Under the pieces are notes generated by a model. The model did not search any database, was not told the DNA's origin, and saw nothing but the letters and a program-made list of their open reading frames with translations. Shown here in pieces: positions 24,778-36,274 of a DNA stretch of 64,000 nucleotides. Positions within the stretch are counted from its first letter, which is position 1. Every line of letters begins with the position of its first letter. Source of the stretch: Periplaneta americana (lineage: Eukaryota > Arthropoda > Insecta > Blattodea > Blattidae); the NCBI RefSeq assembly GCF_040183065.1, contig NC_091127.1, positions 20,742,891 to 20,806,890 on the forward strand. The letters run 5' to 3'. Both the position numbers and the translations under genes were made by a program.

Positions 24778-25744
24778 CAGTGAAACCTGTCTAAAGCGTC
24801 CATCCGAAGTTACCTTGTAAAATGGCCGTTTTATCAGGTGGCCGCTTGATTAAGGTTGCGGTTTTTTATGAAACAGCATCAAAGTACTGAATTTCATTGA
24901 CTTTTTAGTACTGTGCGCGTACAACAATCGGTGCATATTAATGTCAGCCTCTTCCATTCTTGCAACTAGCCTTTTCAAAACTCAATTTCTTCGCCCTCGC
25001 ACACTTGAACCATTCGTAAACGAAATCATTCACATTACTAAACATAGAATCTCTCTTCTTTTTTGGCCACCATACATATTTTCCTCCCATTCTTTTAATA
25101 TTTCATCTTAATTATACCGTGTATTTATGTTCTTCCACATTTGAATATTTCTGTAATTTTTCTCGCAGATGTTCCTTTCTCACTTTCTTCAATCATTTTT
25201 CGTCTCACCTCTAAACTTAATACCACTCTAGATTTACTGTTAGACATGATTTCTCTCTAAAACTAACGTCACAGTTCCTCTGAATCAACTGAATGAAAAG
25301 AAGAAAAATTCGTAAAAGCTGGTCCAAATAGAAAAAGATGGAAAGAGGAGAAAAAAAAAAGTCGAATGGTTAACTACTGACCTAAAACATACTGTGTCAT
25401 TTTCGATAGAAAACGTCCGTGTTTCAATTCTTTAAAAACGAGTAAGAATTTATAGCTGTGCAGGGTCGGAGTGGAAAGTGACAAAAGAGTCATAAAACAA
25501 TAACCAACTAACCTCAAGATATGGAGGGTGTACTGTTGTACACTTAGCTATTGTCCTCGTGACATTGCTTCCTGTCCTTAACCATCGAAAAAATAGGTCA
25601 GACAGTATCCGTGAAAAATTTTTTTTGTTGGACAGTGACTATTATAGTCAGGTTCCAATCCAAGCATCCAATTGGTTCCAGAGAAATTGGCCTTTTGGCC
25701 AGGTGGTCGTTTAAATGAAGTGACCGCAAAGGCAGGTTTCACTG
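24778..25744 (-). mobile_element. pogo/Tigger-like element relic, 967 bp
   Basis: The termini CAGTGAAACCTG and CAGGTTTCACTG are flanked by TA (24776-24777 and 25745-25746), as in the pogo branch of Tc1/mariner. A minus-strand CENP-B-type helix-turn-helix region lies inside. The DDE domain is missing. Confidence 0.82.
24940..25247 (-). pseudogene. CENP-B-type HTH of a Tigger/pogo transposase
   Basis: From ATG (25247) the frame reads SKSRVVLSLEVRRKMIEESE and KGTSARKITEIFKCGRTQ-like sequence with a stop at the expected Q. It goes on to NVNDFVYEWFKCARAKKLSF, matching the second HTH of CENP-B/Tigger proteins. Two internal stops are present. No catalytic domain follows. Confidence 0.75.
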
Positions 25745-25746
25745 TA

Positions 25747-26390
25747 TTTAAAAGTATGATCGAATCCAAAGAATGTTTTTTTTTTTCTTTTACTGCTTTT
25801 GGCATTCAAGACATCAATCAATCAGCTTGTGCATACACAAGACTCAGTCCTCAACCTTTTCATTCATCAGTTTCTGTTATTCTAACCTGCTGAAACTGTG
25901 TACAAAGAAAATCCACAAATGTCTGAGAATGCTAGTCTTGTTATGTTATTAATTGAAGTACTACCCTTCAGAAAGGGGGGTGGCTCCACTTTTTGACCAA
26001 ATTAGTGCCTTGCTTGTTTGATACGTTAAAAAATATGTCCGATTTTTAGTGCAAGAATGGTGTAATTCCGAACATTTGGTAGTAAGTTACAGTGGAATTA
26101 GACCTGAGCTTCCAATCGTTTCGTTGCAAAGAGAAGATAGCTCCTGAGCTATATATATACAGAGTGAACCCAGCTGGCGCCAGCGTTTTTGGCTTGTATC
26201 CTAGAGTACTCTACCCAGATTTTGAGCATGTTGCTAGTGCACCTGAGAATGGTATCACTTCGTTCACACGTCACATCAGCCTTTGCCAAACACAGTTGTC
26301 GTACTGACTGCAGCAAAAGTAAAACACTCGCACTTAACATTCCCGTTACTTATTTCACATGCCAAAAATGGTGACGTGGACTGTAATGTC
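25747..26390. other. no gene recognised
   Basis: Overlapping ORFs of 60-75 codons on both strands (26092-26374) have no recognised domain and are probably chance. Confidence 0.4.
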
Positions 26391-26394
26391 ATTA

Positions 26395-26925
26395 ATTTCA
26401 GAGACGTATTCTTTGGAATATTTCAAACACAAAAGTTTAATAAAATTTTGCTTGTTTTTTCTTCCTTTTCGTGATAAAAATTGTTTTATTTTAAACATTT
26501 CATAGTGTGTTTTGGGAAAGCCATTGATTTAAGTCCCAATATGCTCAGTTGATTTAAGAAAGCTGTGTATTATGACAAAGAACATTGAAATAATTATTTT
26601 GTCCTTTAAATATGTAGAACTCTGACCCAAGCAAATGTAACATTTTAAAATTTCTTTGCAGAACATAAAGTTACATTTGTTCAGATCAAATTTGTGCACA
26701 TTTAAAGGACAAAGCTAAAATTCTTTCAATATTTTATTATCATAATACACTGCTCTCTTAAATTTACTGAGCATATTGCGAATTAAATGGCTTTTCCAAA
26801 ACACCATATGAAATATTTCATATAAAACAATTTTTATCTTGAAAAGGAAGCAAAAACGAGCAAAATTGCATTAGACTTTTTTGTCTGAAATATATAAAAG
26901 AATAACTCCCTGAGATTACTTACGA
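26395..26925. repeat. long imperfect palindrome, ~250-bp arms
   Basis: The left arm (about 26395-26645) is the reverse complement of the right arm (about 26665-26925) at roughly three quarters of positions. Paired blocks include GATAAAAATTGTTTTAT, GTGTTTTGG.AAAGCCAT, CAATATGCTCAGT and GTGTATTATGA. It is probably an old fold-back or MITE-type element. No coding content or clear target duplication. Confidence 0.65.
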
Positions 26926-26929
26926 TTCA

Positions 26930-29005
26930 GTCTATATATATTGTGTTGTAGTTAATGATATTCTGACAGTAAATGTGTTTTCAGTGCAAAATGTGGCTAA
27001 TTAACTTATACCCGATTTTACTGCAGAAAGAGGATAGCTCCATTATTTGTTTATATTTCAGCACTTCTAAATTGCAGATTGCAATAAATGAATGAGTGAT
27101 AAAATAACACTTCTAGATATCTAGCACAACTATGAAAAAAAAAGAAGCTAAGTTAAAATTTGAATTTTTTAGAATATCTTTTGTTGTTTTCCATAACTTT
27201 GTAAAAGTGGAGTTATCTCGTTCTTGCAGGGAGCTCTTCAATTTTATTGAATCATTTTATATTTAATATTTCTCTATGTGGAATTCTTGTAACTTTTTTT
27301 TATCAATTTGGATTTCTATTTAAAGAGAAATATGAAATGCAGCTAATGTTATTTAAGCAATTTAAAAATACAGACTAAATAACCACATGTCCACATACAA
27401 TACAATTTTTCGCATTATTTTAAGCATCTAATTTTAAAAATAAAAAATTAATTTAACACTCAAATTTTGATAAACGTTATTAAAATTTTCATTCCTGTTT
27501 TAAATTAATAGTACTTACATAAAATAATGCAGTATGAAATTAACGTTCAATTTCTTATAGACATAAGAGTCTGAATCTGTCATTTTGTATGTTACTGATT
27601 TCTGTATGACTTATATTTCAAATTAAACTTCTCTATTTGCCAATGTTCAGTAGTAAGTAGATACAGTATGTTTCAAGTAAACTTTCAACTGCAACCGAAC
27701 AGTTTTTATGCAATTTCTTCAATCAATTTGAACTTTTCCTGAGATAAATGTATATTTCTTTCTGGATATGTTCTCCTGGACTCTGAATATAAATTATAAT
27801 TTATTAAAATCAGTACTAACATCTGAAATTATGAAGAGTTTACACACAGACACACACACATACATGTACATAACCAATTCACAAATTTCTGTCCTGTTAG
27901 GAAACCAAAGAAATTAGTCAACTGGTCCCTGCATAAGAGATAACACTCATGCTGAAAACCTTCAATGCAGAATTTCAGAGTTTTTGTTCCGTAATTTAAT
28001 TTTTGTTTGTGGCAGACATAACAATACTCAACTAAAACTTTATGGGACGTAAGTCACAAAATATATTAAAGACATATATATTTTTGCAAGAAACAATGAG
28101 AAAAAACAAAAATCTGATGCCTACTAAAAGTATCAATGACAAAGTTTAATGTTGTTTTACATTCGTATCTCTGGGTTAAAATGGTTTTTAAAGTTATTAA
28201 CAAATATACTAATGCACATGTTTAACTTTTTTTTTTTTTTTCCAATGGCAGGATTTTGGCAGTCGCCATTATTCCATACCACCACTAACTCTCCAGTATC
28301 GGTCACATTCACTGGATGATCTTATAGCCATGCAGCAATGTAAAACCAACCATTATTTTAAGAATTAACACCTAATAATATTATTAACATGTCTAATGTG
28401 TAGGTTTAATATTTTACAACTTTGGTAAAGGTTCTTTATTGCTGTAAAAAAAATTAAGACCAAGATATATATGAAATTATGCAAAATATTTCCAAAGGAG
28501 GAAATTTCGTCCAACGTTTCTTTGTTAAGGGTAATTATTGTTTTAGAATGAAATGTTTAAATTCACTATACAATACAATTTCAATGTACTTCATTTTTTT
28601 TATTTTAATGCTGCTCTCGTTAGTGCAGCAACCTCTGCATGAGGGCCAATCATAATGTTCAGTTTTTATTTTACACATTCCATATCAGTCCTCAGATTCA
28701 ATCATACGCATGCTTTAAAAAGTTATTGTACAATATCTTTCTAAATTAAAACAATATTTAATATATTTCTGAAGTTATTGCCAGTGATTTCATTGCAGAC
28801 TGATATTAAGAAAATTTACGCTGAAGAAGGGGAAGAGAGAGGGGGGAAAAGAGAGAATAAACGCAAAATAAAACTATTCACATCGAGGTTAAGAATTTAT
28901 AAACTAAACAAAAAGAAATCCATAACACGTGTCATTTAATATAAAATACCCTGCTAAGAACATGTGTTTGCCTCACAAAAATATAACAAGGTTATTTGTT
29001 GCAAA
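26930..29005. other. no gene recognised
   Basis: AT-rich sequence. A T-run at about 28227-28242 precedes a more GC-balanced ~110 bp on the plus strand. Read on the minus strand this could be the 3' end of a retroposed sequence, but I cannot identify a source. Confidence 0.35.
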
Positions 29006-29007
29006 TT

Positions 29008-29214
29008 AAGCTTTCAGGAATAACTCCCTGTAAAGTTAATTTGAATAATTTCGAGGGAAAAATTGTTCCGGGGTCGGGTATCGAACCCGGGACCTTTGGT
29101 TAAACGTACCAACGCTCTCCCACTGAGCTACCCGGGAACTCTACCCGACACCGATCCAATTTTTCCCTCTATATCCACAGACCTCAAAGTGGGCTGACAA
29201 CCGTCAAGCAACCA
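29008..29214 (-). mobile_element. tRNA-derived SINE family C, left (inverted) unit
   Basis: On the minus strand a leader GACGGTTGTCAGCCCACTTT is followed by a near-complete tRNA-like cloverleaf (CGGGTAGCTCAGTGGGAGAG A box; GGGTTCGATACCC B box, about 29085-29140). The tail AACAATTTTTCCCTCGAAAT runs to 29008. It forms the left half of a head-to-head pair with the copy at 29304-29549. Confidence 0.85.
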
Positions 29215-29217
29215 ACA

Positions 29218-29303
29218 TTCGATACCCGGCCCCGGAACAATTTTTCCCTCGAAATTATTCAAATTAACTTTACAGGGAGTTATTCCTGAAAGCTTAATTT
29301 GCA
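29218..29303 (+). repeat. SINE C tail fragment forming an 86-bp palindrome with 29008-29105
   Basis: TTCGATACCCGGCCCCGGAA through AAGCTTAATTTGC is a near-exact reverse complement of the opposite unit's tail. The two SINE units can therefore fold into a long stem with a ~110-bp loop. Confidence 0.8.
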
Positions 29304-29549
29304 TAATATACGTCACTGTACGTAACAGAAAACCACAATTTAAAGTCACACAGAGTTAGTGTGCACTCAAATGTTGGTTGCTTGACGGTTGTCAGCCCAC
29401 TTTGAGGTCTGTGGATATAGAGGGAAAAATTGGATCGGTGTCGGATAGAGTTCCCGGGTAGCTCAGTGGGAGAGCGTTGGTACGTTTAACCAAAGGTCCC
29501 GGGTTCGATACCCGGCCCCGCAACAATTTTTCCCTCGAAATTATTCAAG
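29304..29549 (+). mobile_element. tRNA-derived SINE family C, right (direct) unit
   Basis: Order on the plus strand: ATAATATACGTCACTG leader, GGTTGCTTGACGGTTGTCAG, then tRNA-like GGGTAGCTCAGTGGGAGAGC and GGGTTCGATACCC boxes (about 29455-29520), then the tail. The same arrangement occurs at 53024-53494. The stem TTGGT/ACCAA around a 7-nt loop is conserved, but there is no full acceptor stem, so it is a SINE and not a tRNA gene. Confidence 0.85.
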
Positions 29550-29591
29550 GTTATTTGATGACTTATATTTAAAGTAACATGACAAATAAGG

Positions 29592-30033
29592 GTAAAAACA
29601 TGTTGGAGTTGTTCATCTCGCCACGCATATCACAGCGCATCTCGCCGTGTGGCGATTAGGAAACAAACCAGCGATATATAAGGGGTAAATACATGCTGGA
29701 GTAGTTCCTCTCGTTATGCATCTCGCCGTTCAGCGGGAATCAAACTGGTTTGATTTTCAAGATGCAGCTGCCTGAAACTAGCGTTCTGATTGGTCGGTTG
29801 TCGCAACAGAACGTCATGATTCTCTCCATCTGTCCTCTCAAGGCATAAGATTGGAAGGAAATAAGTCGTACCAAAACTTGATAACTGTTAATGTAAATGA
29901 GATAAATAAAGACTTTCAGTGGCAGTAATTAGTTCATTTTCTGTTAATTTGTTGGGCAGTTTCTTTTCTTTTTTTTTTTTAATCTTGCAGTTCTTAATTG
30001 TTTATTATATTACAGTATGTTCATTTTCAAAGC

Positions 30034-30099
<66 letters not shown>

Positions 30100-30798
30100 T
30101 TTCGTTTTCAGAACAAAAAGTGTTTATACCGACGTAAAACTTTTGTACATTATTTTGAAAGCATATGTGTTTCTTATTGTGATTGACAGTAAAAGATTTT
30201 TGCTAATAATAAGTAATAAATTTTTATAATAGTACATTATTATACACTGTATAATTATTAATTACCTGAGAGTGACTACCAACCTCTCTTCAGCACTGAT
30301 TGGTTGTTTATGTATGTTAGTGTACACTTTTTGGATTTTAGGTTCTATTAGCATCAAGATGTAATTGAACGTTGACTGAGACATTCTTAAACATTAGTAA
30401 AATCTATCTGGAAATGCCTTAAGCTGCTGATATAATTGATAGAATTCACCAAGTTTAGTGCGTTCCTTATTGATTGGAGGCACGCTGTATTTTCTTCTTC
30501 TGTTGGTAAGTAACCACCACTTCATTGCAGCACTCGTAGATAAATCGCTATCACTGTCAGAATTTGTAAACATTTTTTAAGTACTAATAGGTACGACCAA
30601 TAAATTTATTAGTATTTACCACGTTGTGTTCATGGAGAATCTCACTTCTGTACTCATTGTCCGCGTAACGGGAGAATCATGGCGAGGTGAATTGCTTCAC
30701 TATGCTCTGCTGAGGCGAGATGCGAGATGCACGGCGAGTGAATGGTGAGGTGCGCGCTACTCGGAGAGGCGAAATGAACAACTCCAACATGTTTTTAC
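29592..30798. mobile_element. TIR element of ~1.2 kb with duplicated left terminus
   Basis: A 31-bp inverted repeat GTAAAAACATGTTGGAGTTG... (29592-29622) has its complement at 30768-30798, with one mismatch. A second, diverged copy of the left end (GTAAATACATGCTGGAGTAG) lies at about 29685. Repeated CATCTCGCC/GGCGAGATG motifs fill both subterminal zones. The interior has an (ATT)n array and no transposase. Target duplication not resolved. Confidence 0.7.
30036..30098. repeat. (ATT)n microsatellite
   Basis: About 20 units. The three overlapping ORFs of poly-Leu, poly-Tyr and poly-Ile here are artefacts. Confidence 0.95.
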
Positions 30799-30799
30799 A

Positions 30800-31301
30800 C
30801 TAAGGGCAGAAGTGGGTACAAACGTCTCACTTCCACAAAAGTAGAAATTTTATGGACTAAGGTCTATAAATAAATCTGTCAATTTTAAGTGCCAATTACA
30901 GTTGATGCTTCTGGTAAGTCAAATTGTGGGATATGCAGTAAGAGGAAATGTAGTTTCTATTGTTTGCATATGTAGTACTATTATTCCTTTACCAAAAACC
31001 ACTGTCAATCTTCATCATTAAATTTATAATCATCTGCAACAACTTGACCAATTATAAAATTTCTTTGTAGATACACATTCGTTACGTGCAAAACAATAAC
31101 CAAGATAACCCAGAAACTGAAAAGATAATAAATTAATATTTTAAATTCAGAATAATTACATGACGAGAAAGTAAATAAAAGCTGGTAAGTAATATGATAG
31201 GCCTATACCTAAACTTTGGTTAGTTTCACTTTACTGAATATTTGTACCATTTATCTATTAATCTACATTAAATGCCCGTAAATAATAATAATAATAATAA
31301 T

Positions 31302-31346
<45 letters not shown>

Positions 31347-31886
31347 GTCTGTCACATGTTACTACTGACACAGCTATTTATGAGTTATGTGTACAGAATA
31401 CAGAATTTTCTGAGATCTTAAAACACTGCTAGTGCAGCAAGTACAGCGTCATTCATTCAAGTAACTAGTGGCACAAATTTCAATGTTAAAGAGTGGTTAT
31501 AACACAGGTTTAAAAATGAAACAATACAACATTTGAGATCACGTGATGCAGTCAAAAAACATCTCAGAACACCACAGCAAGATTTTTCAAGATACACGTA
31601 AAGATAATTTTCAAAGTATGGTAGTTTTCTATCACTGAGCTACTGAAGATTCATGCTGAGTATCTTCTGAATGAGCAGAATACAACGCAACCGGGGGAAG
31701 ACATTCGTATGAGAAGTGATGTTATGTACAATGAAGAGTACATAGCGGGCAATCAACATCCCCCCCTGTCACCGAAAAAAAAAGTCTTTAAGTTATTCGA
31801 TAAAAAAAAAACCGCGTGAAAATCTTGTGCTTGATTAATTTTATTTTTATCGATCCAACCATATGCACCACTATATAAAGGGGCAC
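30800..31886. other. no gene recognised; one microsatellite
   Basis: Contains (AAT)n at 31278-31346. A plus-strand frame of ~59 codons without ATG (about 31636-31818) reads LLKIHAEYLLNEQN and GEDIRMRSDVMYNEEYIAG. I do not recognise it and list it only as a possible exon or chance frame. Confidence 0.35.
31278..31346. repeat. (AAT)n microsatellite
   Basis: About 22 units with one interruption (ATATTAAT) near 31300. Confidence 0.95.
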
Positions 31887-32632
31887 CAGCGAATAGGGAT
31901 TATAAAGAATGGACACTTCGCGTCGGTACCTTTGATGTAGCCGGACTGATTTCAATGACCTTCAAGCCAGTTAAAGCGTGAGATTCTGCTTTCTCCCTAG
32001 AGTTGGCGCTGACATCACACCAGCTAGCAGTCGACACAGCGGAAATATAACACATATAATTAATACATCTAGGTACATTATGTACTCAAAATAAACTGGA
32101 TCCATAAAATAATAAATCCGTCATTAACTGTAATGTCTAGACTCTAGAGTTCCTTTATAATGAGAGTTGAGACGTTGACCCCAACAACAATTAAAATATG
32201 TAATGATTTGATAGCGCTGAAAATGGAAAAACAAAACTCTTACGAGAAGTAAAACCATATACCTATATTATATTATATAATATACAAATATTAAACGAAT
32301 TCGATATTTAATTTTATAATGTATTATATTATTTTATAATATAATTTATGATATCTGAAATATAAAATATTATTATTACAACTAGTTTGTAACTGAGAAA
32401 TAAGGAAAAGCTGTTAACTTGAATTTATTTGAAGCAAAGCGTTACTGGATTATGCAATAAGGTAGGCGATGTTTGGATCCTGTGTCTCAACTCTATTCTC
32501 AATTATTATCTTAGCGTATGCTCGATTACACTAACCTCTAGCGCTTGAAAGTGGCACTATACGCTGGCGCACAGAGAAACAAAACACAGGAAAATTCGCT
32601 CAGTGTCCATTCTTTATAATCCCTATTCACTG
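31887..32632. mobile_element. hAT-like MITE, 746 bp
   Basis: A terminal inverted repeat of ~31 bp (CAGYGAATAGGGATTATAAA... ) sits at 31887-31917 and 32602-32632, with one mismatch. The flanks share GGGGCAC (31880-31886 and 32633-32639), a 7-bp perfect direct repeat close to the 8-bp hAT duplication. The interior is non-coding. Confidence 0.8.
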
Positions 32633-32639
32633 GGGGCAC

Positions 32640-33361
32640 TTTCAATGCAAAACATCCATCATCGTCACAGCTTGCGGCATTTGGGTGCCTCTTGTGATGA
32701 GTGGAACCTATGGTGGGTTTCAACGACTAAATTTAGAAGTTGTCTAGAGAAAGATTCTTCCACGTCACTAGCACTAGAAACATATACATAATCTTTATAA
32801 TCACGAATATAAATTTCCCAAACTAAACGTTCTTAGCAAGGGAAACAATGTATAACTACAAAATGCACTCGACTATCACTTGGAAAGAGGGACTGTATGG
32901 AAGTAATTTCACAGTAATGACCATATTCTCAATTTTTTACATCCTTAAACAACATACTGATTATCGTATAATAAAAAAATCACTACTTTTGTTATTATCA
33001 TAGTGATATGCATAGTGGAAATTTTTGAAACCCAGAAATGAGAGAATCTTACGAAATTCTTGTGTAAAAAAAAACATTATTTAAAGTACACTGCAGCTTA
33101 ACGAGCCCACATACATTAGGCGAACATCTGAAGAGTCTGTTTCATTATTGTTTGGAGCCTCATAGGAACCCTGACTTATGATTATCAATATATACACAGC
33201 GCAATCAAATAATACTTATGTGGAGTCTAACACCAATGTGAGTCGTGTGAGGACAAAATCACTAAATTACAGACTATATTTTATCTGTCCAATTTCTTCG
33301 ATTCCTAATCTTTATGTACTAAGAACTTGTTGCTTTCTATTAGACTTTGATTGATTGAAAT
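32640..33361. other. no gene recognised
   Basis: AT-rich sequence without supported features. Confidence 0.4.
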
Positions 33362-33553
33362 TAAATTAAATTATGGTTTATTTAACGACGGTCGCAACTG
33401 CAGAGGTTATATCAGCATCGCTGGTGTGCCGGAATTTTGTCCTGCAGGAGTTCTTTCACATGCCAGTAAATCTACTGATATGAGCCTGTCGCATTTAAAC
33501 ACACTTAAATGCCATCGACCTGGGCCGGGATCGAACCCACAACTTCGAGCATA
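33362..33553 (-). mobile_element. SINE family B, head-truncated
   Basis: On the minus strand a B box GGGTTCGATCCC (complement about 33530-33541) is followed by the family B body and the tail ending in TAAACCATAATTT. The A box and the first ~40 bp of the head are missing beyond 33553. Confidence 0.82.
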
Positions 33554-33817
33554 GATTACTGTGCACTTAACTACAGAATCACTCAGTTGAGTAAATCTTT
33601 AATATTCTCATAGCTAGCAGTGCATATTCTGTACAGATTACTGTGCACTTAACTGCGGAATCCCGGCCAAATAAGTAATTCAATTGAGTGCGCCCCTTGT
33701 ATAATGGCAGTTGACTTGGACATAAAACGTCAACATATATGCCGAACTTGGAGTCTGGCCAAAAGGGAAACATTGAAGGAGGAGGAGAGTTCGATCTGGT
33801 GCTGTGGATTGAATTCG

Positions 33818-33930
33818 GCGTAGCTCAGTGGTCAGAGCACTTGGTACGTAGAACCAAGGACCCGGGTTTGATCCCCGGAGCCAGAGCGAATTTTTCTCCT
33901 CAAATATTAATTGTCAATATTACAAATATT
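33818..33930 (+). mobile_element. tRNA-derived SINE head (family C-like)
   Basis: GGCGTAGCTCAGTGGTCAGA A box and CCCGGGTTTGATCCCCGG T-arm/B box, followed by AGCGAATTTTTCTCCTCAAA, mirror the family C layout (tRNA, then AATTTTTCCCTC). The conserved TTGGTACGTAGAACCAA anticodon-like stem is present. The ends of the insertion are unclear. Confidence 0.65.
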
Positions 33931-33974
33931 TTCCTGTAGGACAAATTAATAAATCTTTAATATTCTCATATAAC

Positions 33975-35220
33975 CTCAATATAGTTAAAATAGGGAGCAT
34001 ACAGTCATTTCAGCTGTGTAGCTGGCTTGAAATTGAAGACTGATAAACTTCCACTCGCTATTCGTTGATAGCTTCATTAATTTACTTAGATGTCATTCAC
34101 ATAACATAGTGTGAACGCATTATATTTTAATATGAACTTCAACTAAAATTAGATATGAAGAAACAGAAATACAATTTCATATAGTTCCAATTTTATTAAC
34201 CTCCTGAGAGACCGAAAACCACTGGTGAGTTAAAATCTGGCATATTTCTCTTTATTAAACTTACTGCTACGTTGTAAATTGTTAGTGATGACGACTCATC
34301 TTTGAAAATTATTTAGTGTCGCTGTGACAAGGCACAACCAATATTTCTTATACTAGTACTGAAACTTATAATTAAATTTTTTGGAGGGTAAAAGAAAAGA
34401 AATAATTTAGCTAAAATAGAAAAGTTAGTATCTAGAAAACTCATCTCTCCACTATATGCTTCATGCTACTTAGTGTTCTGTCCTATATTAATAAGCTGAA
34501 AAATAGTGTAATGTCACCACAGGACTCACTTTTAGGATTTGTTGCGATCCCCTAAAATACTGTTACTACAAAAACATTGCTTGTGTGTCGTCCAACATGT
34601 ACATTCTGCTGCCACACGTCATTCACACTGTCCTTAATAAGCCTTACGAATTGCAATTAATAGAAATAATAATCTACTTTATTGTGGAAGAGACTAAATA
34701 TTGCAAAATTGTTACTATCTTCGAAATTACAAATAAACATCAATAAACACTCAAAAGTGTATAATGTTAGCTCAAAGAAAAAAAAGTAATTGTCTATCAA
34801 GAAGTGTCTGTTTTCAAATACTAGTCAATGTAAACTATCACATATATTATATTATTTAATCCTCTCGGATCCAACATTTATTTTCAGAATGATAGATGCT
34901 CTGCAGATTACCATTACGTTGTTCCAATTTTCGTTCTCTTTGTGTTTTGTAATGTCAACAAATACCTATAACAAGAATTCCTTATCAGAGTATCTGCAGC
35001 TGTAAGGGTGACTCAAATATTGACCCAAGCTCTCAGGGATAATTAGAGAAGTTATTAAATGTTCTCTTATTAAAAGTCGTTAAAATACAGCAGTTTTAAT
35101 AGTTTTATTAACAACATATTCATTACGTAAACGGTTTCAATGGCGTGAGAGATCTTATCCATTATGACTTATAAAACTGGATAACATACTGTAATCGAAA
35201 TATGTTTTATGCATAATGAC
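33975..35220. other. no gene recognised
   Basis: AT-rich sequence. The ORF at 34790-35005 has no domain signature. Confidence 0.4.
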
Positions 35221-35483
35221 ATGGCAATCAGGGGCGGATGCAAGGGGGGGATTAAGGGGATATATCCCCTCCCGAAATTTTGAGAAAAATACGAAACAAG
35301 AAACAAAAATAATATTAATTTTAATTCGTGAATGTACATAGGAATTAGAGAGTTTTCCACTTAAATTCTCTTTGCTAAAGTGTTAAATTCCAAGAACTGC
35401 AGGGAGACAAACACAGCGTTCTTACTTCAAGACAGAGAGTCATGAAGAGTATTTTAGGCTTTTAATTTTCCTTCTCTTCTTAG

Positions 35484-36010
35484 ACTATTTCATTGGTCAG
35501 CTCAAGGACAGGTTTTTAAATCATAAAGGAATCCTAAAATCCATACAAACTTTTCTGTCTAAAGACATAGTGCGAGCATCAGATGAATATTTAGGAACTG
35601 CTGTTGAGGCTATAGTAAATCAGTGGCCCAATGATGTTGATGCATCACCAGAGTCTTTCTTCAATGAATTGAAGATGTGGAGAAGAAATTTCCTTCATCA
35701 GAAAAATCTTCACCTAATACGTACTGACTTTATATCATCTTTGAACAGATGCAATGAAATTATTTTTCCCTGCACTCACAGGGCGCTGAAACTTTTCTAC
35801 ACATTGCCTGTAACTACAGCAACACCAGAACGGTCGTTCTCAACATTGCGGTGTTTGAAGACTTACTTGAGGAGCACGATGGGAGCAGACAGATTAAATG
35901 GACTGGCCTTGATGTATAGCCTATACATAAAAATGTAGAAGTAAAAGCTCATGAAGTACTGGATGAAATGTCTGAAAAGCCTCGTCACCTTCTTCTGCAA
36001 ATGTCATTCT
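35484..36010 (+). pseudogene. hAT transposase C-terminal fragment (ZMYM1-like)
   Basis: The frame runs from about 35484 (DYFIGQLKDRFLNHKGILKS) through WPNDVDASPESFFNELKMW to the dimerisation block LPVTTATPERSFSTLRCLK and RSTMGADRLNGLALM, stopping at 35936. Homology continues in a different frame (PIHKNVEVKAHEVLDEMSEK), so a one-base indel near 35915 broke the last ~30 residues. A CTTCTCTTCTTAG acceptor-like site precedes the fragment. Confidence 0.82.
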
Positions 36011-36045
36011 GTCATTGTTTTTGTATTGCAGTCATTGTAAATGTT

Positions 36046-36274
36046 AAAATTAAAAAATTATGGTTTATTTAACAACGCTCGCAATTGCCGAGGTTATATC
36101 AGTGTCGCTGGTGTGCCAGAATTTTTTCCCTCAGGACTTCTTTTACATGCCAGTAAATCGACTGATATGAGGCCTGTCGCATTTAAACACACTAAAATGC
36201 CATCGAGCTGGGTTGGGGTAGAGCCCGCAATTTCGAGCACAGAAGGCTATACCGACTACGCTACTCAGGCCAAC
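36046..36274 (-). mobile_element. SINE family B nested in the hAT element
   Basis: A near full-length family B copy in minus orientation with a mutated B box (GGGGTAGAGCCC on the plus strand). The target duplication TTGTAAATGTT/TTGTAAATTTT (36035-36045 and 36275-36285) matches at 10 of 11. It postdates the hAT insertion. Confidence 0.88.

Noticed and set aside
28227-28350. Possible processed pseudogene with A-tail on the minus strand
   Set aside because: A T-run and more balanced base composition are present, but no source gene or target duplication could be recognised.
29128-29349. 73-codon ORF and possible tRNA gene
   Set aside because: The tRNA-like cloverleaf belongs to SINE C, lacks a fully paired acceptor stem and recurs with SINE tails, so neither a tRNA gene nor a protein is supported.
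29919-30229. Three overlapping ORFs with poly-Leu, poly-Tyr and poly-Ile
   Set aside because: All three frames read through the same (ATT)n array.
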